NCBI GenBank assembly: GCA_963930655.1
Contig: OZ005614.1
Coordinates: 1,302,001 to 1,366,000, forward strand
Source: Myrica gale
Lineage: Eukaryota > Streptophyta > Magnoliopsida > Fagales > Myricaceae
Reading direction: 5' to 3'
DNA length: 64,000 nucleotides
Each line of letters starts with the position of its first letter. Position 1 is the stretch's first letter. A model generated the notes under the pieces. The model was not told the DNA's origin. It saw only the letters and a list, made by a program, of their open reading frames with translations, and did no database searches. Shown piece after piece: positions 1 to 12,489 of the stretch. The translations under genes were made by a program, and so were the position numbers.

Positions 1-70
1 GTACCATGAAGACAATGCGAGTGCTTTGTTGCAGCATTCGAGTTAGGAACTAATTTTTTTACGTTGACAG

Positions 71-2585
71 GGTCCCATGCAGATCTGGAATGTGTACAAC
101 ACCGTTGCATGTCACATCCTCCCAATTGATTGCAAGTGAAATATTTCCTGTTGCTGTTGTGAAGACCCTTTTGTTCCCTGGAGCTGTTGCACATGGCATT
201 GTCAAGAACATGACTGTTCCAAGCTGGGATAACCTGCTAGAAATCTATAACTTGACCAGTGTGAAGGAAGCACCTGCACTAACGGATCTCCAACGCTTAG
301 AGGTTCTGTTTCATATCTATTCATTGCCCTTTATAACGATTAATGGTTCCTCAATACATGATTCTTGCTATGCCCACGACAGCTACTGATTAGGACTAAA
401 TACTCTACACCTTCATCAACGAGGAACTATTTTCATTTGGTGTGCTTTATTTTCGTTTGACTCACCTTTGCCCGACCCATTTAGTGGAACAATCCACCCA
501 TTTAGTTTTCACCCACTTGCGTAAAAAGACAAATGCAAACCCAGTTTGTCGTCTTCCTTCTCTTCTTCTTTGCCGGAAAACCCAGATGTGCGTCTCTGTA
601 GCACCTCCTCGCCAGGAAAACAGCTGGCCTTAAATTCGTGAAAAGGTGCTTCTGTGCACCTTCCTCGTTGTGCTTTTAAAAAGAAACATGAATGAATAAG
701 ATAAAGCACTTCATTAATTGTGCTTTTAAATTTCCAGTAAAGCTTTTGTGCATTTGTCGTTTATAGACTTTAGTTTGTGCACCTTCCTCGTTGCTTTTGA
801 AGCGTTTGTCATTTTCGGAGAATTTAATTTGTGGCTTGAAGCGTTTGTCGTTGAAGCATTTGTCGTTTTCGGCAAGGATCGAAAAATCATGTTCGGATCA
901 CGGTTAATTGTAATGAAAAAGACTTTGGTATTCTACGAAGGGCGTGCTCGTAAGTGCACAAAGACCGTTGGGTAACTCATGAGTCTGTGTGGAATACGAG
1001 CACGCCCTTCGTAGAATACCAGAGTCTTTTTCATTCCAATTAACCGTGATCCGAACATGATTTTCCGATCCTTGCCGAAAACAACAAACGCTTCAATCCA
1101 CAAATTAAATTCTCCGAAAACAAAATACGCTTCAAAAGCAACGAGGAAGGTGCACAAACTAAAGTCTACAAATGCACAAAAGCTTTACTGAAAATTTAAA
1201 AGCACAATAAATGAAGTGTTTTATCTTGTTCATTCATGTTTCTTTTTAAAAGCACAACGAGGAAGGTGCACAGAAGCACCTTTTCACGAATTTAAGGCCA
1301 GCTGTTTTCCTGGCGAGGAGGAGCTGCAGAGAGACGAGACGAAAATCCTGGCAAGGAGGTGCAGAGACGCAAATCTGGGTTTTCCGGCGAAGAAGAAGGG
1401 AAGGAAGACGAAAGCTGGGTTTGCATTTGTCTTTCTACTCAGGTGGGTGAAAACTAAATGGGTGGGTTGCTCCCCTAAATGGGTCGGGCAACAATTTTAA
1501 TTGACGTGGCGAAAATCTAATGGTTAGAGTTTAAAGGATAAATCTGAGCCGTTGCTCAGCACCATCAACACTATACTGCAAAGCATATTAACATGACCCT
1601 ATTCCATCCTATTAGTGCTCCACATGTCTTTGATATCATTTTCAAGAACTTGAGTAATTGAGAATATCATCAAAGTTAGCAGCCAAATCTTCTTTTTGTA
1701 CTTACTAGCTGGCTTGACGGTGAGACATGCATCTGTAAGCAGACACACACATGCACACTTTAGTGTAGGTACCTGGGATTCTTTCTTGCAAATCTTGTCT
1801 GACTGGACCAGTCTCACTGGTTCTCATTTTTCTTCAGTATTTTCCTATCAATTTACGAAATTTTGGATCATTGGTAGATTCACCACAAATCAACCTTGCC
1901 TGTTTCCGATTCCTCGTGGTTGTTGTCATCAATCATCTCTGCCCAAGGCAACATCCTTTGGCATTTCTTTCAGTGATACCTTCTCTACATTCCCTTGTAT
2001 GATCAACGTCATTCTCAGGCTGAACCAGTTTAAGAGAGATGAAAATTTGTGTTCTTTTATGCGTGCTAGCTTGATCCTCTAGCTACTGAAAGATTCAGAT
2101 AGAAAGCTATAGAATTACTGACTGGTTCTGATTTCCTTTATAATCGCCAAACAACTGCAGTATTCATTCACTTGTTGAATGAATATCTGTTTGTCCTTTC
2201 ACTAATTTAAATGCTACTTGTGACTCAATTAGGATTTCTCATTTTAGCTGTCAGTTTTCTCATCTCAATGATCTGGTCTTTATTCCAGGTTCTTGCTGGA
2301 AGCTACTTCTGTGTCGCGGGAGCATTTGTGGGTCTTCTAAGACCAGGGAGGATGAGTATGTTTGGGACACTTCTTGTAATTTGGGGCCTCGTCAAGGAAG
2401 GGATTTTGGGAAAGCCAGCTAATACAGATCCTACAAAAGGCGTTTATGTCTACCCAACAATGTTGATTGCCCTGATCTGTGCCTTCTCATCTGTAAAGTA
2501 TGACGTGAAGAAGGTTGTTAGAAGTGCCCCTGCCGGACCCGTAGCAAAGCCTCTTCAGAGGTCATCAAAATCAAAGCTGAAATGA
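71..2585 (+). CDS. Small plant membrane protein of unknown function, C-terminal part (last two exons)
   Basis: Two exons are visible, 71-302 and 2289-2585, joined by a phase-0 intron (donor GT at 303, acceptor AG at 2287-2288). The first base of exon 71-302 completes a codon from an exon outside the window, so the N-terminus is missing. The visible part is about 175 residues. It has hydrophobic stretches around FPVAVVKTLLFPGAVAHG, then VLAGSYFCVAGAFVGLL, then a third around TLLVIWG and a fourth around TMLIALICAF, which suggests a multi-pass membrane protein. The tail is rich in Ser and Lys and ends KSKLK, which fits a KXKXX ER-retrieval signal (inference). The unbroken frame across the junction and the conserved-looking sequence argue for a real gene. 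I do not recognise a named family. The 2 kb last intron carries a large palindrome at 468-1491. Confidence 0.75.
468..1491. repeat. About 1 kb near-perfect inverted repeat (foldback/MITE-like) inside an intron
   Basis: Left arm 468-950 and right arm 997-1491 are reverse complements of each other around a 46-base spacer at 951-996. The ends match well (left TTGCCCGACCCATTTAG, with its complement at the right end). The right arm carries a short extra tandem segment around 1321-1350, and the left arm a short duplication near 845-870, so the arms have diverged slightly. I found no convincing target-site duplication. It lies wholly inside the intron 303-2288 of the membrane-protein gene, so its transcript could form a very long double-stranded stem. 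Likely a foldback DNA element (Mutator-like or other); the family is not assigned. Confidence 0.9.
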
Positions 2586-2710
2586 GTTGAAATGTACTAC
2601 TTCTGATTTTTGTGATGCATCCCTGCCAAAACTTTCTGTAGAATTTGTTAATTATGAAAGTTCAGTTGTTTCCCCCTATATATCCAAGTAAAGAACACGT
2701 TGATGTAGAA

Positions 2711-3299
2711 GTGGGCCAATGGAGACTACCCGAGGTGTATAGGCTTTTTCATTGTTATGATGGAGGCATTCTGAAACTTTATAGATACTTCATTCATAAG
2801 ACAAGGGAGACGAGCTTTCCAACTTCTTTTTCATTGTGTTTACCAATAGAGAGTATGGGTTCTCAATGTCGAATGAATTGTGAAGCACGATCGCTTCTGT
2901 GCGTTTGCTTTCTTTCAGTGTAGATGAATGCCATTTTTGTGATCAAAACAAGATGGAGGTAATCGCTGGCTAGACACGAAAACAATTCACACAACTCCGA
3001 TAAATTAAAAAAAACAGAGATATTATTATGTCCTTTTCAATTGTCCTGTTTATAGTCTAAATCATCAAGGTTGTGTTAATTGTCTACGTGTCTAGCCAGC
3101 GATTACCTCCATCTTGTTCGATCACTAAAATGGCATTCATTCGTCTACACCAAAAGAAGCAAATGCGGAAGCGATCATTGGAAAAGAAGCTGGAAAGCTT
3201 GTCTCCCTTTAAATCTGAATGTAGTATCCGTAGAGTTCTTGAACACCTTCTCATGGCAATGAAAAAGCCTATATACCTCTGGTAGTCTCCATTGACCCG
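2711..3299. repeat. Second long inverted repeat, just downstream of the membrane-protein stop codon
   Basis: The left arm, about 2711-2996, and the right arm, about 3070-3299, are reverse complements with clear but imperfect identity. The arm ends near the spacer match best (GGAGGTAATCGCTGGCTAGAC on one side, its complement on the other). The spacer 2997-3069 is AT-rich. The left arm is longer because of small indels. It begins about 125 bases after the stop codon at 2585 and so may lie in the 3' UTR. It is unrelated in sequence to the palindrome at 468-1491. Confidence 0.8.
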
Positions 3300-4765
3300 C
3301 TTCCCCATGGTAGGAATGGCTTAAAGGCCATGGAAGAACATACACTGAGGTACCTAAAAGATTTTATTGAACGGACAAATGAAAGCTTGGAGTTAATATC
3401 TGGGGAAGATACTTGGTATTTTGCATAATGGATGTTCTCCCATTTTGGTTAGTGAAGTATCGTAGTACGATTTACAGTCGATATATTAGAGTACTCTGCC
3501 AAGAACAAAATTGGACGGTGGAATTACAATCTCAAATCCCACTTGGCCGTATTTTATTTTTCTTGTCAATTCTCCAGCTGGCAAGTTGGCAACTGGATAG
3601 CTCACGAGGGAGAAGGAATTTGAAAATTCATGTTCCTACTTGAGCATGTAAGCGGCTACATGCACTTCACCAATGTTCCTAGCCGAAGAAGGTTGAGAGC
3701 CAAGTTTTGTCTGCAATGCTGCTCTGGGCCCTGCATTGGATAATTAGCAAAACTCCTCCCCCTTCCGAAACCCAATTGGTCCAATATTCCAACTTTGGAC
3801 GGAATCCAATGCATTACGGGTCATAGTTTTCTTCTCGAGGTTTCTCTTTTGTTGGCCCATATATATTATCCAAAGGTTTTCATGTAATTAATCTCGTGTT
3901 TAAAACATATGAGGTTTTACTTTTGCTATCTTTAATAATTCGTTTTTTTTTCCTTTTTACTTATGCCTGCGTGTCATCATACCCTTGGTGCGTATACAAA
4001 GGTTAAATTTTGACACTTTAATGATTAATACGTGTTTGGTTTGAATTTTGAAACAAAAAAGAAGGGTAAAAAAAAACTCCCAAATTTTGTAAAGAAAGAA
4101 AAGGAAGAACTTTAAAAAGCTCAAGCCATTTTTATCGTGCATCGAGTTGGATAAAAAAGTTCCCTTGTTTTTGCTACCATTGACCATCACAGTGTTGGTT
4201 TAGTTTTCAACTCTCGTACTTAAATCCACTGAATTGCATGTCTGGTTTTGATAGCTCTCGGGGTCCGACTGACATTTGGAATCATGATTAAAGATGTTCG
4301 AGTTGTTCTTTCAAGAGCAAGAGTGATCTGTCATGTGTCTTGTCTTTGTTATTAGATTGAGCGGCAACGAAAACTATACATGAGCAATCAACTAGTGCCA
4401 ATTTCTTCACGATCGGTTCTTTATTTCCGTAATTTCTTTGATCTATTTCGTTTTTTATCCTGTCTTGTTTGGTTAGTGTCAAATAACGCCGAAATTTTAT
4501 ATTTATCGTGGTGCCGCCTTTATTGAAGGTCTGATCACCCGTTAACTTTTCGATAAAATACAGACTTTTAAAGTGTCATTTTCTATTGGAAAATTTGGAA
4601 AGAATCTCCTAAATTAGGCCTCACCCTGCATGCATGTTCAGAAGTGAGAGATTTTGTGCATGATCAATTGGCAAGTCCTGCTATGAATGTGAACCAGGGT
4701 CCAGATTATATTTATATATAATATATGGGCGTTAAAAAATCTGAACACCAACCTTGGGCTATTAT

Positions 4766-4965
4766 GGGTATGTTTGAGTCCCGATTAATTGAGCTTAAAA
4801 TTTTAGGTTTACTACTAAAAAAATTCATCACATAATTTTTTATTATTATAATATTTATTAAAAATCTTCTCTATCTTCACTTTTTCACCAATTTCCATAA
4901 TATTTCTTTACTTTATAATATTTCTCAAACTTCAATACCTAAAATTTTCACCCTCAAACATACCC
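4766..4965. mobile_element. MITE, about 200 bp, PIF/Harbinger (Tourist)-like
   Basis: The element starts GGGTATGTTTGAG and ends with the exact reverse complement CTCAAACATACCC. It is AT-rich and has no coding capacity. It is flanked on both sides by the trinucleotide TAT, compatible with the 3-bp target duplication of PIF/Harbinger elements, whose usual target is TWA, so the assignment is tentative. Its interior resembles sequence near 44530-44720 and 45650-45780, suggesting a small family in this genome. Confidence 0.6.
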
Positions 4966-6887
4966 TATAACAATGCAGTACTGAAAATGGCAGGAATTAA
5001 GACGGCCTGTATGATGAGCTGCAACTAGCGAGGAACCCACGTGATATGATTGCATGTGAGGTACTTACCTTCACTAACACCAACAAAGCAACTGAAGTAA
5101 CATAAAGTTAAGCTTAAAGTGAGGCAAAGAATCTTGCTAAAAGCTAAATAATGGAGTGTAGTAGCAACACTGATGAATGTGTGGTTACTTTTTGACCAAT
5201 GGAATTTCCAGTTAAACATTCCCCCTTTGAGGTCAATGAGGGAACACAAGAAAGGTTTTGGCATAAAAAGCTTTTGGAATCCAATGTGCATCCTGCTTTA
5301 AATATGTTTATGAACTACATTAATATATCTTCTTGTTTGGAAGTTGAGAAAATCAGTCAAAGTTTAACCCCCCCCGCCTGCCCCTTTCTTAATCATGATC
5401 ATGATATTTAGCTAACAAGTCATTGGCCTGACAATAATTCTCTCTCCCTCTCTAGATTGCAGGAACAGGAAATGACAGATAACGATCGATTGCATAACCC
5501 AACATTAACGTCGAGAGATCTATGAGGAAAAAACAGATTATTATGTTTAAGTTTTTATGAATTTTGGGTTTCCCCCGCGAGTCTCTCCATCAATATTGCT
5601 CGAAGTACAGAAGCAAATCATGACATTTCGCCTTTCCATAGTATTCAACTTGAATTAATTAACCTTTATGGCGCATTTGAGAGCAAACAACTTATTTAAT
5701 TTGAGAAGGCTAAGAGTACTCTTTTTCAGGTGGGCTTGAAATCTCGTTTACCGGTCTTATCTCCTTTTACTGTCATTCTCAAAAAACTACTTTTCTCGTC
5801 CTCAAAATTACTCAACAAAAGAGGAATTAGAACAGATCAAACATCAAACCCTACAACAGGCAAAAAAATAGACATTTGAATTAGAGAGGAGGTGGTTCGG
5901 TCTAGATCAGAGCTAAGTTTACCATAAAAAGCTCAGTAAACTACATATTTTTACTTCTGAAATTGTGTTAAATTTTATTGGTTAATTAACCACAAATTAA
6001 CCTGACCAATACGTATCAGCTTATATACGCTCGCATTTACATACACTTTGCTTATGCCCACTGGCACCCAAGATAGTATATATATAATCTGCGCAAAGAG
6101 AGTCAAATTATAGCCTGCTGAATTGAAGTGTTTACCAAGCAGACCAGGAGCAAATTAATGGAACTACCGGGAGCTAGAAGAGTACAGTGCTATACGATGT
6201 ACTCCGCTGCAATCTAATATTCTACGCTAAAGTTATAGCTCTTCATCGAGTACTTCTTCATCTAATATAATAATATTATATATACTTTTCCTACGCAGAT
6301 TAAATTTTCCAGACTTTTGTTTAGGAGGTTTTATTCTCAATTTCTTTGATAGCTAGCTAGTATCCAAACGTGGGACAGAAGGCAGGACCTGCAGACATTT
6401 AAAAGAACACTTCGAAAGCAAAAGTTTATCAGCTGTACGTACGTGTAGTTACTTTTCTTCGAGTCATTACTACCCATTAGCTCATGGCAATTCCAGCAGC
6501 ACTGCAGCAGCTCTTCGAGAAGTTGATCAAGAGCCCACTCTCATATTTTTGGACGAAATGATTGAATGGAAGCAAATTGAAGGTGAAGTCTGAATCACAG
6601 ATGTACTGAGCATTTGTTTTTGTTTCTTTTGTGTCTGCAACTCATGATCCTCATCTTATAATCGCTCATATCAAGATTGCGTTTGACTGTTTGTCATCTT
6701 AACCTCTCTCTAGGGCATCTCACTCGAATATATTCTTTGAAAACAACGATTTAATTTCCCTGCATAGGTTTAATAAAAAAGATCCAATGTGGTCCACCAA
6801 CAGCCCTTTACTAGCTTTGTACTGATACGCGAATAGCTTATTTTCCAGTTACAAGTCAAATATTCCATGGACCACACCCAGTAAAAG

Positions 6888-6890
<3 letters not shown>

Positions 6891-6925
<35 letters not shown>
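6891..6925. repeat. (GA)n microsatellite
   Basis: Uninterrupted GA dinucleotide run of about 35 bases in the intergenic spacer 3' of the zinc-finger gene. No function is implied. Confidence 0.95.
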
Positions 6926-6927
<2 letters not shown>

Positions 6928-7456
6928 TTGAAATACATTCTCAAAATAATTATCTAGGCGTAGAGGATCACTTGCATCAAACAACGAGGCAAGAAATTAA
7001 ACCTCTCAAACACAAATGACATAACATGATATTAGATCGATACACCAGAACTGCATGCCTATGCTAAATATAAGAAAGCTCGTAGAATATTGCTGAATCC
7101 TGTAGCTCTTCATTAACCTGGTTCATCTAAAGATCTCTAACAGCAGAAGAAGAAGAAGATAAATATATAAAAAAGAAAAGAACAAAAATAAAGGTAGGCC
7201 AAAATGAGAGTAACTTCGATATCATAGGGATGATCTTTCTTGATTCTCTCCTTGGACAGCAGTGCCTATAATCGAATTCATGAATAACAATTAATCAGTA
7301 CCAAATGAACCCTAGAACGGCTAAGTGGGAAATATAGCCCACCTAACCTAACTTCTGATCCCATCTTTAGGTTGAAGGAAACTACACTATACGGCAGAAA
7401 ATGTGTGTACAGTACTGGTAGAAGTTGTCACAACGTCCTTACCCAAAACAGAAGGT

Positions 7457-8198
7457 CTAGGATGAATACGGAGACTTGCCGCTTATGTCCCTCGGTGCAT
7501 TGCATCGGAAACATTCCATCCTGCTAGCAAAATTGTGCTCGTTGCACCCAGACCTACTTATTTCAAAAAGTCACCAAGAAATAATTTAGAAATTATGTTA
7601 TACAATAATATTTACAGATGTATAAAATAAGGAGGGAGTCATCCACTAATCATGACTTTTGAACCAAATGACACTTTTGACGGTCACAATTTAACGTATG
7701 AAGTTGGGGGGTTCATTAATATTTGTACTTGTACATGACGTAGCCTAGAAAGGGTATATATGTACTTGTATATTTGACTGGCTAATTAGTTATAGAATGT
7801 AGAGATAGAGTTCACCTGGTGCAAATCCAGTCACCAGATTTCCAGCCAGAGCGGCTGGAAGAGCTGCCACTGCCACTGCCACTGCCGAACCCGAAACCTC
7901 TCATTCTAGGCCCTTCATGTCCCCCATCAGAAGATTCATCCTTGGAGGCACCGCACTTGAAGCAGCTTGAGCGGCTAGCGAAGTTATGGGCCCCGCAGTT
8001 CCCAACGCTGCAGTACCAGTCTCCGGGGCGTACATCCGGGCCAGTACTGAACCCAAACGGTGAGCCACCTCTTCCTCCGAAACTTCCATAGTCACATATC
8101 TCGGCTAGTTTTAGCTCCCCACACCGCTGGCATGAGTCCCTCCTTTGAAAGTTGAGGTGGTTGCAAGACCTACAATTCCAATCTCCTGGCCTGCTCAT
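7457..8198 (-). CDS. RanBP2-type (NZF) zinc-finger protein with three fingers, predicted RNA-binding
   Basis: Two coding exons, 8198-7816 and 7553-7457 (stop TAG), give 159 residues. Three RanBP2-type C4 fingers are present: residues 5-26 (GDWNCRSC...CQRC), a middle one (GDWYCSVGNC...CFKC) and a third split by the intron (GDWICTR|SGCNEHNFASRMECFRC). Each has the W-X-C, central N-F and C-X2-C pattern. The intron falls in the third finger and restores it exactly in phase (AG|G gives Arg). The linker before finger 3 is Gly/Ser-rich, encoded by a hexanucleotide repeat. Size and finger order match the Arabidopsis At3g15680/At5g25490 family (from memory), thought to bind single-stranded RNA. A 5' UTR intron (8582-8208) splits the leader 10 bases upstream of the ATG. 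Confidence 0.93.
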
Positions 8199-8702
8199 TT
8201 CCCTTATCTAAAATCCAGTCGATCGAGGGAAGAGAGAGAGGTTACATCATTAGTCCATTACATAACAAAGAAAGACACCAGCTTCTTTATAAGAGAGAGT
8301 ACATGATCTCCAAACTAGCATTAATTACACTACTATTGAAGTGTGTGAAATTCGTCATGATTAATACACTGGACAGCATGAGATGATAAAATCTAGGACG
8401 TTATAAGAACTCAAAAGCTAGCCCAGCAAAAGGAAGAAAGTTTTTAAACTTGGGTTGTGTAATGGACATTGAGCTTGAAGCGAACCCATGAACGTACAAT
8501 ATTCTACCTAGGAGAGCCGAAAATTATCAGCAGCCTAGCTAAGATGTTGAATGAAAACACACACACACACATTTGCGGATACCTGAGGACTCACGTCCCT
8601 GAGAAAACAAAGTTAGAAGCTTGTGGTTAAATTGCTCGAAGTTGAAGGCAGAGATCGTATATGAGAGATTTGTGATTGTCGAATGAGAGGGTGGGAGTGG
8701 GT

Positions 8703-8709
8703 TTATATA
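8703..8709 (-). promoter_or_regulatory. TATA box of the zinc-finger gene
   Basis: On the minus strand TATATAA reads toward the leader exon of the zinc-finger gene. A pyrimidine/CA-rich leader follows, with a donor CAG|GTATCC at 8583/8582 and an acceptor at 8209-8208. Transcription probably starts near 8670-8680. The leader intron contains a short (CA)n run at 8556-8570. Confidence 0.6.
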
Positions 8710-11663
8710 CTTCCTTAGGACCTCGGGGAGCGGGCAGATTGAGGTTGCCAGTGGAGGGTTAATTAGGTTCTTCTTTTTCTTATTCGCATCACTTTGCTTC
8801 CTTGAACAATGCAATCACAAAAATCTAAACTCCAGGAAAAGAAATAAAAGAAAATTCGAAATGGGATTCTAGCGGCAAAAGAAAAGGAAAACTAGCTATT
8901 AAAATTTTGGTAAAGCTTTAAGTATAGAGTCTTTTAGGTGTTTATGGAGTTAGGCTAGGCTGTGAAAGTCCGGTGGCATGCAGTGGCGGTTAATGACTGT
9001 TGCTGTCACGAAATGTGCCGGTTTCTAAAATTTGGCCACCACCTCTGCTCATAGCAAAAATCGGTCCTGTACAATGCCGGTTTTAACTATAGAAGACATG
9101 ATCACTCTCAAAATTTGTTGAGCTTGTAAAACCAACGTGGCATGATCCAATATTTGGATAAGATATAACAATTCCTTCTTTATTATAAAAATATCAAAGA
9201 CCGTCGTTCCATATACATAATATTATTTCTCTATGATCCGGAAAATCAAAATCCATATATAGATTATGGATGGCAAGATACCTACTACTTCAAGAAAAGT
9301 GCACATGAATGTTTAGTAATTCAGGCCATTTAGATCAGAACATATATTAGGGAAAGTCTAGCTTATTGTGTTCAACTTTGTCAAGCTGATCTCTTCCTTG
9401 TCCCACAAAAAGCGAATTAGCATATATATTTTACATATTGTGACCTTAATAAACACATGTCTAGCCCCTCAGTATCTTTTCGACCTAGCATTAATTCATG
9501 AACCCTTTAAAATACTTTTGACTATCGCATTTAGGACCCATTAGCCATGTTGGAAAATAAAGCATGGTCCTCTCAAACACCATGTGACCTAAGGTGCTTT
9601 CTTGTTTAGTCGAGATTAGATAAGGACGAACAAGATCCAAGAAGACAGAATGAATATTCCTCTCACAGGGAGAAAAAACCTTAAAGAGGGAAGGACCCCA
9701 TTCCCTTATTCTTTCCCCAGCATACATAATCAAGAAGAGATCATGTCTCCTTTCAATTATATACTTGAGAATTCCCAAAGAAACAGTCACCATGCAGGAG
9801 AAAATGGTCGTTGCTTTTCAATTTTGAATATTCCTGTTATGTACTTGGAACCCAAATTAAGGGAGAAGTCAAAAGGGTTTTACTTCCAATGACAGTGCTA
9901 CTGTGCATACTATAAAAGTTCTTCAGTCATATACGTTTTCAGTGCATGGCCACCGTGCATCCTGAGTTAATATCAAACACCGAAGCGCTAATCAAGTGAT
10001 CTGTCTTACTTGTGTTCTGATGCATGAACCGGCCGTACGTACGTGTTCAGGATCTGTACACAAATTAATGAGTCCTCTTCAACTTAGAAATCTTTCACGA
10101 TCTAATTCATGTTAAAATTGCATAAAGTTGCGGAAATGATTCAAAATTTCCAGCAATCATCATAAACTAAGTAGAAGGGTCCTTCAGAAAAAAATGTGTG
10201 TGCATGTGTCATTACAGTCAAATGAATCGGTCAATAATAGGGTTGCTCCGTTTCTGAAAACAACCACGTACGTACCCACTACCCACTTGGTAAGAGACAG
10301 CTCCCAATGGCTAACTTGTTCTTAAAGGTAAATGCCACCGCTTCGATCCAAGAGTACTTAAAAAGATTCAGTACATGATGCATACGTGTAGATAACATAT
10401 ATTTTCATCAGTTACCGTACGGCTCGTGCTAGTCAGAATCGATTGATTTAGAGGCAGGTATGTGGCCATATGTAGCCCAAGACGTACGTAGACGAAGCTA
10501 CAAGGGAAAAAGTTGCATGGCAATTATATATAAGTTCAAACTGCAACGTCCTTTTTCAGAAATAAACATGTTAAACCAGAATTTTTATGAGCAAATTTTT
10601 AAGAGAAGGGAAAATTTAAGGACGGAGGGGTTCAAAACCATAGATATGCCGAAGATGGTAGAGTTTCGATAAAGATAGTCGAAGTCTGATCATGATGGAA
10701 GAGAAGTCTTCGAGGTTTCAAATTTTGACCATCTTTTCTTTTCCTTTTTCCTCTTCACTACTGCTATGGCTTTTTTGCTGTCATTTTCTTTTTCCGCTTC
10801 CCTCAAGAGGAGTAGGAGGGAGAGAAAGAGAGCGAGTGACAGGAAAAAAATAATTAAGCATAAGTTTTTAAAACTATAAGAACACCCACCATTATTCTTG
10901 GGGAATGGTAAAGAAGGGCGAAGGCTGTAGCGAACTGTGAAAAAGCAAAAAGAAAGGGTTGGAGTACTGATTCGATTCTCGCTTTGGGAAATGCTTCCAT
11001 GCATGACCATGACCGAACCCAATACGCCTAACGTATATATATGTGCCTTTACTTTCCCAGCTTTTAGTCTTTCTCGAGTATAAGATAAAAAATTCTACCC
11101 AGTACTAACGTCCAGAACAATTTGAAATAATATTTTAATATATATACATCTATCCATGTATAACATCCCGGCCTTCACAAATCTGTGTATACTGTATATG
11201 AGCGTTGTCTACCGGTTAATTACGAATATACTTTGAATAATGTGCGTTTTGACCTCCTTGTCCAAAATCATAAAAAAAATAACTTTAGACCTCCGTCGCC
11301 GGAAAACAAAGAAAATAATTAAGTTGCATCAGACTCGGACGAACCTAGCTCTATAAGAATTGCATAGCTAGCCCAATTATCATTGATCGAAGTTTAGGAT
11401 ATGATTTGCTCACAATTAGCTATAAAATTTGAACTTACATGTACATATCACTAGATACAATTCGTTCAAGAGTGGAAGTGTACCTTTCTAACTCTTGAAA
11501 GCCTAATCTTTAGGGAAATTGCATGCATGGATAAAAATAATTCAGATGTTTGAATTTTTTGTTCGTTATGGATATGATAATATTTGAACGTGTGAGATTT
11601 GAAACAATTTGTTTTGAATGATTATCAAAATGGATCAGATAATCTACTATATATATATCGATC

Positions 11664-11792
11664 AAGTTATTCAAAATTCTTATTTTCAAATCTATCTTAT
11701 TTTCAAATGCTCATAGTTATTCAAAATTCTTATTTTCAAATCTTTTTTCAAATGGTCATAGTTATTCAAATCTATCTTATTTTCAAATTCAT
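11664..11792. repeat. Imperfect AT-rich tandem repeat
   Basis: A unit containing GTTATTCAAAATTCTTATTT recurs at about 11666 and 11716, with a partial copy from 11761; the spacing is 45-50 bases. Low-complexity, no coding meaning. Confidence 0.75.
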
Positions 11793-12369
11793 TATAATCT
11801 CCATTTTTAAATGTGACACACATCAAATATATCACCATTTTAATTAAGATGTAATTAATTTAGAGAGTACTGATCCAACTTAGATGTTTCACGTAATTCG
11901 TGCTTGAGTTGCATGCACGTGAGGTGTAGAGTCAGAGAAGAGTGTAACATCAGCACAATGATAAAAGTTTTCTTTTTCTTTTGCTTTTGAGACCTCCAAT
12001 ATCTTTTTATTATGCTCTGAGAGTCTGAGACTCCCAAAATGTCCACCTCTTTGATTCTGCACAGCTTTCCAGCCAAACCCTCGAAACATTGTTATATGGT
12101 GCTGCAGAGCAGAAGCGACTTCAAACTTCAGGACTTTTATATCTTAGAGAAATGCCGGCCGTCAGATAGGCCCATTTGTCACCGGTGAAAATAAACCAGG
12201 TTTTTCGTTTTGTTTTCCTGTTTTAATCCCAGCGGGCCGGCAGCCAGCCAACACCCAAGATGAGAAAAAGTTGTTGGACTTTCTCGTTCTTGCTAGGCCC
12301 AATGGATAAAAGGCTTAGAAATGTGATGACCAAATTTACGTTGACCCAATGGATAGAACAATTAAAATA

Positions 12370-12489
12370 TTATTAAATTAAATGAAAAATATATATAATT
12401 TCATATATGAATTGATGTAACTTATGAATTTATTTTTAATGTTATTAAATTAAATTAAATAAAAATTATATACTTTCATATATGAATTG
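12370..12489. repeat. AT-rich direct duplication
   Basis: Two copies of an approximately 45-base AT-rich segment, each ending TTTCATATATGAATTG, lie at about 12370-12414 and 12442-12489. They look like a local duplication in the spacer upstream of the CXC gene. Confidence 0.7.

Larger units (their letters stand above)
3300..7456. other. Intergenic, no gene seen
   Basis: AT-rich spacer of about 4.1 kb between the membrane-protein gene and the zinc-finger gene. Short open frames here (for example 3413-3643, 3957-4190 and 5025-5291) have no recognisable motif or plausible splice partners. It contains one small terminal-inverted-repeat element (4766-4965) and a GA microsatellite (6891-6925), listed separately. 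The part from about 6900 to 7456 lies just 3' of the zinc-finger gene and probably includes its 3' UTR. Confidence 0.6.

Noticed and set aside
748-1157. Two similar open frames on opposite strands that look like a duplicated gene
   Set aside because: They are the two arms of the 468-1491 palindrome read on each strand; there is no protein motif.
9491-9892. Overlapping open frames on both strands (100 and 80 codons)
   Set aside because: Antisense to each other, no motifs, no splice context; probably chance or unclassified repeat.
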